Origin: Pseudomonadota bacterium
Lineage (GTDB): Bacteria > Myxococcota_A > Polyangia > Polyangiales > Polyangiaceae
Length of the DNA stretch: 64,000 bases
Reading direction: 5' to 3'
NCBI GenBank assembly: GCA_023423895.1
Contig: JAFAER010000223.1
Coordinates: forward strand, 65,759 to 129,758
Below, one piece after another: positions 8,827-16,506 of this stretch (within the stretch, counting starts at the first letter, position 1; every line of letters starts with the position of its first letter). A model generated the notes under the pieces. That model was not told the origin of the DNA. It saw nothing but the letters and a program-made list of their open reading frames with translations, and did not search any database. The position numbers and the translations under genes are program-made.

Positions 8827-9318
8827 TCACCTCCTCGGATTCCACTTGGACATCATGACGAGCATCTGCTTCCTGGCGGCGGCGAGTCGGGAGTACGCCG
8901 TCTTCACCGGGCAATCGACGATGAGCGCGATCTCGGCCATCGGCAGCTCCTCGATTTCGTGAAGGATGAGCACTGTGCGCTTGTCTTCGTCGAGGCGCGA
9001 CAGCATCGAGACGAGCTGCTGCGTGGAGACGACGTCCGTTCCCGCCGATGCACCGGACACGGGCTGCTCGGGGGTATCGCAGACGAGGACCTCGCGCCGA
9101 TGCCGAGCCCGCCGCCGGTAGGCCGCCGCGACCTTCATGCAGATGCCGTAGATCCAGGCGCGGATCGGGCGGCTGGAGTCGAACTCCGGGAGCCGGCGGA
9201 AGACGATGATGAAGACTTCTTGGCAGACGTCGTCGAGGTCCCGCTCCGCGACGGAGTGGAACTTGAGCGTTCGCATGACGAACGGAGCGAAGCTCTCCAC
9301 TAGCTCGCCCGGAGTCAT
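8827..9318 (-). CDS. ECF-type RNA polymerase sigma factor (cassette A)
   Basis: The ATG at 9316-9318 is preceded by AGGAG at six bases, better than the upstream in-frame TTG (9426) or ATG (9396). The 163-residue protein shows region 2 with 'DLDDVCQEVFIIVFRRLPEF' and 'IRAWIYGICMKVAAAYRRRAR', and region 4 with 'LSRLDEDKRTVLILHEIEELPMAEIA' followed by 'KTAYSRLAAARKQM'. That is the two-domain plan of ECF sigma factors, which direct polymerase to a small regulon. It is the first gene of the leftward cassette and presumably drives it. Confidence 0.92.
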   Translation of the reverse strand: MTPGELVESFAPFVMRTLKFHSVAERDLDDVCQEVFIIVFRRLPEFDSSRPIRAWIYGICMKVAAAYRRRARHRREVLVCDTPEQPVSGASAGTDVVSTQQLVSMLSRLDEDKRTVLILHEIEELPMAEIALIVDCPVKTAYSRLAAARKQMLVMMSKWNPRR

Positions 9319-9324
9319 CGTGGA

Positions 9325-9329
9325 CTCCT
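9325..9329 (-). promoter_or_regulatory. Ribosome binding site deciding the sigma factor start
   Basis: AGGAG on the minus strand, six bases before the ATG at 9318. Confidence 0.65.
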
Positions 9330-9540
9330 CTACACCACGCTGATCGAGGCGGCGTATCCCCGCGACCAGCGACTCCGCAAGCGACGTCACCTTCATCTCT
9401 TGCCCGCACCTGGCGAGCGTTCCCAAAAATAGTTCGCGTGGCCGGACGGTTCTCGGATTTCGCTGCCTAGTGCCGGCGAACGGTCGAGGTCGATGCGCAA
9501 GCGGGGCCGTAGCTCGAAACCTGGCGTATCATCGAGCGCG

Positions 9541-10905
9541 ATGCGACCTGCTCCATTCGCCAACGCACGATCGCTCGAGCTCGGCCGGGCTCGACGTCGT
9601 GTCGTGGCGTCCTCGGCCACGCTTGCGTTTGCCATGCTCTCGCTCCTCGTCGCGTGCGGCGAGGATCCGGCGCCCGCCGGGCCGCCTGCCCCGTCTCCGG
9701 AGTCCGGCGTGGATGCGGGGCCGTCGAACGACGACGGCGGCGCGGATTCCGGGCCCGATGCGTCGAGCGAAGGGCTCGTTGGCCTCGGACGTGTCGTCCG
9801 CAAGACGATGCTCGCGCTCTCCACGGATCGAAGGAAGGTCTACGGATGGGGGGCGAACACGCACAACGTGTTTCGGACGGCGTCCGTGCCGTTCGACTTC
9901 GATCACCCGGTGAACATGGACATCGCCGGCGTCCCCGACGAGCCGTTTCGGGCCGTCCTCAGCACCGGCGCCAAGACGTGCCTTCTCACGGAGGCGGGGC
10001 GCGTCCTCTGTTTCGGCCAGACGTTGGCGCAGGACTCACTCGGTGTCGGCGATGCAGAGGGACGCCTGACCGCGACGCCGCTCGCGGCCGGAGACATTCC
10101 CGCGAACGTGAAGATCGTCGGGATCGACCTCCATGGTTACGGCGGCTGCGTGGTGGGCGACGACGGCGAGGCGTATTGTTGGGGAGACTTCCATCGTGTC
10201 CCCGGTGCCGACTCGTCGAACGGGACGGTCACCGCGCCTCATCGCATCTCCCGTACGGGCATCGGAGACGCGAAGATCGTCGACGTCACGACAGGAATCA
10301 ACGAGAGCTGCGTCCTCGCCGGAGGCCGCGCCTACTGCTGGTTCAACGGCGACGCAGAGCCCGTGGCGGACGGCGAGCTTCCGTTCGGCACGGACCTCCT
10401 TCAGGTACGGAGCAACGACGATTTCGTCTGCGGTGCCGCGAGCGACGGCGAGATCTACTGCTGGGGCTCGGGCCCCGGCCGTCGCTTCGGCAACGGGAGC
10501 GCCGACTTCCGGTCCGACACTCCGTACACGCGCGTGAGCCGTGCGAATCTCCCGGACGGTGTGACGTTCAAGGACGTCGCCGTCGGAGGCACGTCGAGCG
10601 CGAGCTGCGGGATCGGGTCCGACGGGTGGGCGTACTGCTGGGGCACCGGCGATCAAGGGGCCGCGGGTGACGACGACACGTCCGATCACGAGGTCCTCAC
10701 ACCGAAGCCGATCGTGCGCGGTGACATCCCCGAAGGCGTGACGATCGTGCGCATCGGCTGCGGCACGTACCACTGCACGGCCGAGGGCTCCGATCACGTG
10801 ATGTATTCGTGGGGCATGAACGAGGACGGCGTCCTCGCGGCGAGCCTTCCGAGAGACGCGATGGTCGGACGTCCCGTCCGCATGACCGCGCCACGCATCG
10901 AGTAG
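9541..10905 (+). CDS. RCC1-like beta-propeller lipoprotein, divergent from cassette A
   Basis: The ATG at 9541 gives a 454-residue lipoprotein: basic n-region, hydrophobic stretch ending LSLLVACGE (Cys 39), then an Asp/Gly/Ala linker to about residue 80. RCC1-like blades follow, marked by VYGWGANTHNVF, VLCFGQTLA, AYCWGDF, IYCWGSGPG, AYCWGTGDQGAAG and MYSWGMNEDG. Transcribed divergently from the ECF sigma gene across 222 bases, it is placed to share that sigma factor's regulation. It is a paralogue of the RCC1 genes at 1834 and 54374, with weaker Gly-Gln-Leu-Gly ends. Confidence 0.82.
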   Translation: MRPAPFANARSLELGRARRRVVASSATLAFAMLSLLVACGEDPAPAGPPAPSPESGVDAGPSNDDGGADSGPDASSEGLVGLGRVVRKTMLALSTDRRKVYGWGANTHNVFRTASVPFDFDHPVNMDIAGVPDEPFRAVLSTGAKTCLLTEAGRVLCFGQTLAQDSLGVGDAEGRLTATPLAAGDIPANVKIVGIDLHGYGGCVVGDDGEAYCWGDFHRVPGADSSNGTVTAPHRISRTGIGDAKIVDVTTGINESCVLAGGRAYCWFNGDAEPVADGELPFGTDLLQVRSNDDFVCGAASDGEIYCWGSGPGRRFGNGSADFRSDTPYTRVSRANLPDGVTFKDVAVGGTSSASCGIGSDGWAYCWGTGDQGAAGDDDTSDHEVLTPKPIVRGDIPEGVTIVRIGCGTYHCTAEGSDHVMYSWGMNEDGVLAASLPRDAMVGRPVRMTAPRIE

Positions 10906-10932
10906 CCGAGCTTCTCGAAGGCACCTCGAGGA

Positions 10933-10982
10933 TGCGCGCAGGGTAGGGGACCGACGAACGTCGAGGGTCCTCCCCGCGCGCA
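10933..10982. terminator. Bidirectional hairpin between converging genes
   Basis: TGCGCGC (10933-10939) pairs with GCGCGCA (10976-10982). The interior contains a further imperfect GGGGACC/GGTCCTCCCC stem and an inner CGAC/GTCG. It sits between the convergent RCC1 gene (stop 10905) and the universal stress gene (stop 11010), so it can serve both. Confidence 0.6.
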
Positions 10983-11009
10983 CGTTCAGAGCGTGAGGCG
11001 CACGTCGGT

Positions 11010-11852
11010 TCAGCGACGCCGAACGATCAACACGTCCCGCGGCACGCTGCTGAGCAGCGACTGCGCGACGCTGCCGAGGATGAACGTCGCCGCCATGCTC
11101 CGTCCCTGCGTGCCTGCGACGACCAGGTCGACGTCGAGGGCCTCGACGAGCTCGCGGAGCACCTCCGCCGGGTTGCCGTACTCGCAGTGGATCGGGACAT
11201 GGCGCGCGCCGACGGCGGGCACGCTCGTGAGGAACGTCTGACACTGGCGGCGCGCGTCGTTCGCGAACTGCTCGCGTGCCTCCATCTTGTCGTGCAGATA
11301 GCTCTCGTAGGGGACGTCGTACGCATGACACAGGCTGACCTGGGCGTTCGCGAAGAGCGCGAGCGCGGTCTCGAGCGCAGCCCGCGAGCTCTCCGAGAAA
11401 TCGGTCGCGAGGACCATCTTGCGGTACGGCTCTCGCGGCCGCGACTTCACGACGAGCACCGGGACCCTCGAGCGGCGTGCCACGGCCTCGACGGTCGTGC
11501 CGAGGATGGACCGCAAGAACGTCTCGTTGCGCGCGGTGCCGGTCACGATCAGCCCGCACTCGAGCCTTTCGGCAGTGTCGAGGATGAGGTCGGCAGGTTC
11601 GGCGCGCTCGGTCACGAGCTCCACGGTGATCGCGGTTCCCTGGAGGTCTGCACGGATGCGGCGCTCCACGAGGTCACGCGGATGGACCGGTCGGCGCCAC
11701 GATGGAGCGTCGACGACCGGAAGCGGCGACTCGAGAGCATGCACCACGACCACCCGTGCGCCCCACTCCTGAGCAAGCTCCACGGTTCGATCGAGCGCGC
11801 GATCGCAGTGGCAGGTCAGATCGGTGGCGAGCAGGATCTTCGTCGGTGTCAT
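11010..11852 (-). CDS. Universal stress protein, two UspA domains
   Basis: A 280-residue protein made of two tandem UspA domains. The first starts 'KILLATDLTCHCDRALDRTVELAQ' in two pieces, and the second starts at about residue 147 ('KMVLATDFSESSRAALETAL'). Domain two ends with the nucleotide-binding signature 'VAGTQGRS...LGSVAQSLL...VLIVR', and domain one has 'VTGTARNETFLRSILGTTVEAV'. UspA proteins bind ATP or AMP and act in stress survival. AAGGAGG lies eight bases before the ATG. It is a single-gene unit read toward the terminator at 10933-10982. Confidence 0.93.
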   Translation of the reverse strand: MTPTKILLATDLTCHCDRALDRTVELAQEWGARVVVVHALESPLPVVDAPSWRRPVHPRDLVERRIRADLQGTAITVELVTERAEPADLILDTAERLECGLIVTGTARNETFLRSILGTTVEAVARRSRVPVLVVKSRPREPYRKMVLATDFSESSRAALETALALFANAQVSLCHAYDVPYESYLHDKMEAREQFANDARRQCQTFLTSVPAVGARHVPIHCEYGNPAEVLRELVEALDVDLVVAGTQGRSMAATFILGSVAQSLLSSVPRDVLIVRRR

Positions 11853-12151
11853 CGGCAGGCCTCCTTGCCGTGCCGAGCGAAGATGCAGCTTCGTGGCCGG
11901 ATACGATCGCGAGCGCTCCGGGGACGAGCTCGCGCTCCTTCGTCACTGGCCGGTTGCGTTCCAGGAGGAGCCTACGCTCCCGATCGACGGCGCCGGCGCG
12001 CGAACCCGATTGCTTGAAGTGGACGAGCCTCGCCGTGAGACTCGGTTCGAACGCGTCGACGTTCAGTCATCGGTTTGGCCGGGCCGGCCGCCTGTCGTCG
12101 CGGTCGACGCCGCCTGTCGTCCCGACCGACGCCATCCGGCGACTCGGCCGA

Positions 12152-12736
12152 TCAGCGCGAACGCTTCGGCGTCTTCGCCTTCTTCGCGGCGGGTCTTGCG
12201 CCCTTCTTCGCGATGGGACTTGCGCTCTTCTTCGCGACGGGTTTTGCGCGCTTCTTGGCGACGGCCTTCGTCTTCTTGCGGCCCGTCGCTGTCGCGCCTG
12301 TCTTGGACTTCGCCTTCGGCCTCTTCGTTTCGCGCGGGGTCTTCGTCGCGTCCGGCTCGAGCTCGCCGGCGTACGTACGGAGCAGGTCGACGTAGCTGAT
12401 GATGCCGGTGATCTTGCCGTCTCCGTCGACGACGGGCACCGCGCCGATGCGCTGCTCGAGGAGTGTCTCGATGACCTCGCGAAGCTCCGAGTCCTCGTCG
12501 ACGCTCACGACGTCGGCGCTCATGAACTCGGAGATCCTGCGGCGGGAGCTCTCGTCATAGCTTCGCGCGATCGGGCCGAGGTCGCGATCGCTGATCATGC
12601 CCACGAGGGTGTCCGCGTCGTCGACGACCGGCAGGTGGCGAATGTCGAGCGTGGCGAGCACCTCGAGCGCGTCGCTCACGAGGTCGGTATCGAGAATGGT
12701 CCGAGGGTCCCTCGTCATCACGTCGGCTGCGATCAT
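12152..12736 (-). CDS. CBS-pair protein with histone-H1-like basic tail
   Basis: The ATG at 12734-12736 follows GGAGGATC. Residues 1-125 form two CBS domains: 'MTRDPRTILDTDLVSDALEVL' with 'LPVVDDADTLVGMISDRDL', then 'MSADVVSVDEDSELREVI' with 'VPVVDGDGKITGIISYVDLL'. CBS pairs bind adenine nucleotides and act as energy or ion sensors. From about residue 137 the protein becomes a Lys/Ala/Pro tail with repeated AKK and KPVAKK, like eukaryotic H1 and the bacterial histone-like AlgP/H1 family. DNA or RNA binding by the tail is inferred. A CBS sensor joined to such a tail is unusual. Confidence 0.88.
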   Translation of the reverse strand: MIAADVMTRDPRTILDTDLVSDALEVLATLDIRHLPVVDDADTLVGMISDRDLGPIARSYDESSRRRISEFMSADVVSVDEDSELREVIETLLEQRIGAVPVVDGDGKITGIISYVDLLRTYAGELEPDATKTPRETKRPKAKSKTGATATGRKKTKAVAKKRAKPVAKKSASPIAKKGARPAAKKAKTPKRSR

Positions 12737-13054
12737 TCGATGATCCTCCGCGCCGCTACCGATGCAGCGCTCATGCCACGCGCGGCTGCTGCGAAGCTCG
12801 CAAGATGTCGACGTGCTCAGCTGCGCGGCGCGCATTCCGTGCGCGAGGCGCAAATCGGGACGTCCGCCACGAGGTCATCTTCGCGACTAGGCAGGTCGCC
12901 GCTCCGTCGAACAGGAGCGCACGGAACAGGCTCCCGGACGGTCCATCGACGCGAGCGTCCGGGGATCGTGAACGAGGATCGGCCGAGCCGTCGCGCCCGC
13001 TCTGGATGCGGCTGTCCGAGCAAGCGTTCGCCCGACACGGCTCGTGTTGAAGCG
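12737..13054. other. Gene-free stretch, 318 bases
   Basis: No reading frame here has family resemblance. It must hold the promoter of the CBS gene and the 3' end of the Gly-rich gene; no clear promoter or terminator was recognised. Confidence 0.5.
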
Positions 13055-14563
13055 TCAGAGCTTCGTGGCGTCGAGGACCTTGCCGGCCGTGCCGATGGGG
13101 CCATCGTTGGTGGGGGGCTTGCCGCCTTTGCCGCCGGAGCCCGCCTCGCCATGGGCGATCGTCGTCTCGGCATCGAGCGTGGGCTCGGCGCCCTTGAAGA
13201 GGATGCCGGCGGCAACGCCGCCCGCGCCACCAGCACCGGCGCCGCCGTCAGCGCCTCGCCCGCCCTTGCCACCGCTGCAAAGGCCGACTGCGACCGACTT
13301 TCCGCCTTCGCCACCCTCGCCGCCGGCTCCGGCGGTGCCGCCAGCGCCCGCCGCCTTCGTTTCAAGAATCGACGCTTTGAGCGCGAGGACGCTCTCGTTG
13401 GCGAGTAGCGCGATGCTGGCGCCACCGCCGCTGCTGCCCTTTCCAGCGAAGCCACCACACCCGCCGCAGCCGCCGCTGCTTGCGCCCGTGGTGTTGTCGC
13501 GCGCGCCGCCGCCACCGCCGCCTTGTCCTGGTTTGCCGTTCTCGGTGGCATCGTCGCCTTTCGACGGACGCCAGCCCTCGGGGCTCAGCACACCGAGTGT
13601 TGTCGGTGGACTGGCGTCGTTGACCGCCGGCGCGTCGGCGCCATCGTTCCCGTTCGCGTTGCCGTTGCAGCTACCCCCGCCGAAAGCACCAGGAGCACCA
13701 TTCTTCGGTGCCCCTGCGCCATAGTTGGGCTCACCCGGTCCGCCGCCGGTTTCGCTGCCGCCAGCACCGCCCTTCGTAGACGTCGTCGACGACGAGCAGG
13801 TGCATGTCTTGGAAGGCCCACCTGTTGCGCCGTTCGCCGGATTCCCCTCGAGCCCGCCGGCGCTGGTGACCACGCCCGGCTGTCCCGCTTCGCCCGGGGC
13901 GCCCTCGGCGCCGTTCTGCGCGCGGAGCGCAGCGCGCAGGAACGAGACGTTCGACTTGTTCGCGAACACCGCGATGCTCGAGGTGCCGTCCTTGAGCGAG
14001 CCCGCGTCAGGCGCGACGAGCTCGAGATCCGAGATGGTCACCGCGGCGCTGACGCCGTCGATGTGGAGCGCGTAGCCAGGATCCGTCGGCGCGATCTTCG
14101 CCTTGGCGGAGCTGTCGACGGTCCACGTGGAGCAAGCGAAGCCGCCGTGGAGGTGGGCGGCGGTCGTGAGCTTCAGGTGCTCGGCGTAGGTGCCCGAGCC
14201 GCAGACGTAGATGTGGCGCTTGCCAGTGCTGCCGACCTTCCCGATGGCGCTCGCGATGGTCTTGAGTGGCGTGCCCTTCTTGCCGTCGTTGGCGTCGTTG
14301 CCTCCGTCGCCGTCGACGAAGAGGGCGAACGAATCGACGACGCATCCCTTCGCAGCGTCGGACGTCGGGTCCGCCTTGTCATCGCAGTCCGGCGGCTTCG
14401 CGGCGTCCGGCACCTCACCGTCGAGGCCGCCGTCGACATCGCCGTCCATCGACGGCCCCGCGCACTGACCGAAGTCGCAGTCCGTGCCCACGCCGCAAGC
14501 GCTTAGACCGGTGATGCCCCCCAGCGCAACGACCGCACCCACCCCCAGGACAAGACGCTTCAT
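13055..14563 (-). CDS. Gly-rich beta-helix lipoprotein (DUF1565-like)
   Basis: A 502-residue lipoprotein with Cys 23 in the lipobox, an Asp/Gly linker and a segment 'LFVDGDGGNDANDGKKGTPLKTIASAI' in which the VDGxxGND..DG..PLKTI pattern marks DUF1565-type right-handed beta-helix proteins. Residues from about 205 onward are extremely Gly-rich (GGAGG, GGGGGG, GGCGGC) with several Cys, resembling PE-PGRS-like low-complexity repeats. The start at 14563 lies 27 bases after the TPR/PEGA gene, so the two are likely cotranscribed. Probably a surface-exposed structural protein. Confidence 0.75.
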   Translation of the reverse strand: MKRLVLGVGAVVALGGITGLSACGVGTDCDFGQCAGPSMDGDVDGGLDGEVPDAAKPPDCDDKADPTSDAAKGCVVDSFALFVDGDGGNDANDGKKGTPLKTIASAIGKVGSTGKRHIYVCGSGTYAEHLKLTTAAHLHGGFACSTWTVDSSAKAKIAPTDPGYALHIDGVSAAVTISDLELVAPDAGSLKDGTSSIAVFANKSNVSFLRAALRAQNGAEGAPGEAGQPGVVTSAGGLEGNPANGATGGPSKTCTCSSSTTSTKGGAGGSETGGGPGEPNYGAGAPKNGAPGAFGGGSCNGNANGNDGADAPAVNDASPPTTLGVLSPEGWRPSKGDDATENGKPGQGGGGGGARDNTTGASSGGCGGCGGFAGKGSSGGGASIALLANESVLALKASILETKAAGAGGTAGAGGEGGEGGKSVAVGLCSGGKGGRGADGGAGAGGAGGVAAGILFKGAEPTLDAETTIAHGEAGSGGKGGKPPTNDGPIGTAGKVLDATKL

Positions 14564-14590
14564 TTCGCAAAGACCTCCCGACCGCATCCT

Positions 14591-15553
14591 TCAGAAGCGG
14601 CCGACGACGCTCATTCCTCCATAGCCCACGGAACCAACCGGAACCAGTCGAGCGGAGCCCGTGCGATCGGCGCTCCGCGGCCAGAAGATCGCCGCAGCCG
14701 CGGCGCCGGCGAGGAAGGCGGCACCCCCGACGAGCGAGACTGTGCTCAGCGTCACGTTCGTATCGCGATCGTCCATGAGCTCTCGCGCGGTGGTGCAGCT
14801 CTGGCTCGTGATGCCGACGCAGCTTCGACCCTGCAGCAGCGCCTTGGCGTCGTCGACGTTGCCCTCTGCATTGCTCCGGAACACGAGGGAGAGCACTCCG
14901 CCGGTCACGGCGACCGCCGCGAGCGCGCTGACCGTGACGATGCGCGTGGTCGACCACGATGATCGCTCGCCCTCGGCCGGTGGCGGCGTGAAGGTGTTGG
15001 CTTCGGTGCCGTCGAAGGTCGCGTTCGAGACCTCGCCAGCCTTCGGCTCGACGACCATGCTGCGCGACGTCCCGTTCCAGCTCGCGACGACGGTGTGTCG
15101 TCCCGGCGGGACGGGCAACGGCTCGGTCGGTGCGCTCGGGAGCGACTTACCGTCGACCGAGAGCGCCGCCCCTTGCGGTGCACGGATGTCGATCTGACCG
15201 ACCTTCTTCAGGAGCTCTTCGATCGCGTGCTTCGAGCGTTCGCGTTGCTGGTCCGTGATGCGCGGGTCCGTCTCCGCCACCTGGAGGAAGGTGCGATAGT
15301 GCTCGATCGCCTCGACGTCGTGCCCCAGCTTCACCTCGACGCTGGCGAGGTTGTAGAGCGTCGCCGCTGCCTTCAAGACGCTGATGGACTGGAGGAACTT
15401 GAGCCGCGCCTCTTCCAGCTTCCCGCTGTCCGCGAGCGTCAGCCCTTCGTTGAACCGCGCCAGCGCCTCCGCGTTTCGTGCATCGTCCGCATGCGCCCGC
15501 GTGGCGAGTGCTAGCGCGCAAAGGAAGCAAGCTGCCTGTAGGTACCGTCGCAT
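14591..15553 (-). CDS. TPR-PEGA membrane protein
   Basis: The ATG at 15551-15553 follows AGGAAGGCG. The 320-residue protein has a signal peptide (1-22), TPR-like helices at 25-118 ('ARFNEGLTLADSGKLEEARL', 'ATLYNLASVEVKLGHDVEAI'), and a PEGA-type beta domain at 120-175 ('IRAPQGAALSVDGKSL..PLPVPPGRHTVVA'). Two hydrophobic segments lie at about 204-225 and 270-291. PEGA domains are surface or periplasmic beta modules. TPR-PEGA proteins are frequent in myxobacteria and often act as envelope scaffolds. It precedes the Gly-rich lipoprotein gene by 27 bases, suggesting a shared envelope role. Confidence 0.8.
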   Translation of the reverse strand: MRRYLQAACFLCALALATRAHADDARNAEALARFNEGLTLADSGKLEEARLKFLQSISVLKAAATLYNLASVEVKLGHDVEAIEHYRTFLQVAETDPRITDQQRERSKHAIEELLKKVGQIDIRAPQGAALSVDGKSLPSAPTEPLPVPPGRHTVVASWNGTSRSMVVEPKAGEVSNATFDGTEANTFTPPPAEGERSSWSTTRIVTVSALAAVAVTGGVLSLVFRSNAEGNVDDAKALLQGRSCVGITSQSCTTARELMDDRDTNVTLSTVSLVGGAAFLAGAAAAAIFWPRSADRTGSARLVPVGSVGYGGMSVVGRF

Positions 15554-15913
15554 CGCCTTCCTGTGTGACGTGAGTGACGTCCTCGAGTCGGGTCGCGGCA
15601 ACATCGGTTCGTGACCGTCCGCGGTGGCGGAGGCTAGCGCACACGGCAGACCTACGGCACTATTCTGTCGCCTTCCGCAGACGAGGCACGCGGTTTTTGC
15701 CGAATTCCGTGTCTTCGAGATCTGCCATGCCAGCGTGACCGCACGTCCGGGCGCCTGGGGGTTCGGCTTGGTCGGGGGCTGACGGACCTGCAGTACGTCA
15801 GCCTGTGAATCCGTGAGCGTCGCAGCTCGCGTCTGAGGGGACCGAGCCGCCCCGGTCGACATGAGCTCACGCGCAACATGGCGATGCACGCGGCAGCGGG
15901 GTAAGGAATAGCC
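15554..15913. other. Gene-free stretch between divergent genes, 360 bases
   Basis: It separates the TPR-PEGA gene (leftward) from the Uma2 gene (rightward) and must hold both promoters. AAGGA at six bases before the Uma2 ATG is the only clear signal. No coding frame here looks real. Confidence 0.5.
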
Positions 15914-16489
15914 ATGGGCCAGGCTGCGGCGTCCGCCTACGTGAAGCTGGAGGACTACTTCGAAGCGGAGACGAGCGCCTCGAACGATGCGCCCAAGCAC
16001 GAATGGTGTGATGGCGTCGTGTACGCGATGTCGCGCGGCACGCCTGAGCACGGACGGCTCACCTCGCGCGTGACGATCGTTCTGGGCAACCTGCTCCCGG
16101 CAGACTGCAATGCTTACTCGTCCGACACGATGCTCTACATCGAGCCGGCGCGCCTCGCGACCTATGCAGACGTGATCGTCGTGTGCGGTCCGCTCGAAAC
16201 AGCCACCGTACGGAAGAACGGAAAGTCGCTCGGACAGGCTGTGACCAATCCGACGATCATCGTCGAAGTGCTCTCGGAGTCGACGGAGCGCTACGACCGA
16301 GATGGAAAGTTCCAGGCGTACAAGCAGCTTGCCTCCCTTCGCGAGTACGTCCTCGTCTCGCAGGAGCAACGCCGGATCGAGGTGTTTCGAGCGGCAGACG
16401 ATTGGGCCGGCAGCATCGGCATCGGCGGAGGGACCGTCCGTGTTCACGGAATGACCGTCGCCGTCGATGACGTCTACGAGACCCGGTAG
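15914..16489 (+). CDS. Uma2 family (DUF820) restriction-like nuclease
   Basis: A 191-residue protein matching the Uma2/DUF820 fold from end to end: 'EDYFEAETSASNDAPKHEWCDGVVYAMS' (split, with the HE.CDG pattern), 'TPEHGRLTSRV', 'TYADVIVVCG' supplying the catalytic Asp, and 'PTIIVEVLSESTERYDRDGKFQAYK' supplying the Glu of the PD-(D/E)XK core. The family is greatly expanded in cyanobacteria and some myxobacteria; the biological role is uncertain. An AAGGA site precedes the ATG. It converges on the hydrolase lipoprotein gene with only 17 bases between stops. Confidence 0.9.
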   Translation: MGQAAASAYVKLEDYFEAETSASNDAPKHEWCDGVVYAMSRGTPEHGRLTSRVTIVLGNLLPADCNAYSSDTMLYIEPARLATYADVIVVCGPLETATVRKNGKSLGQAVTNPTIIVEVLSESTERYDRDGKFQAYKQLASLREYVLVSQEQRRIEVFRAADDWAGSIGIGGGTVRVHGMTVAVDDVYETR

Positions 16490-16506
16490 CCGAGCAACGG
16501 CGAACC

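Noticed and set aside
11702..13408. A 568-residue plus-strand frame
   Set aside because: It runs antisense to the universal stress, CBS and Gly-rich genes, all of which have good family motifs; the translation is Arg-rich noise.
13055..14000. Possible PE-PGRS-type protein
   Set aside because: The Gly-rich part is similar in style, but there is no PE domain and the protein is a lipoprotein with a beta-helix segment.
14591..16447. Extension of the TPR-PEGA frame upstream to 16447
   Set aside because: The extra 300 residues overlap the Uma2 gene on the other strand and lack any signal; the ATG at 15553 has a ribosome site and signal peptide.
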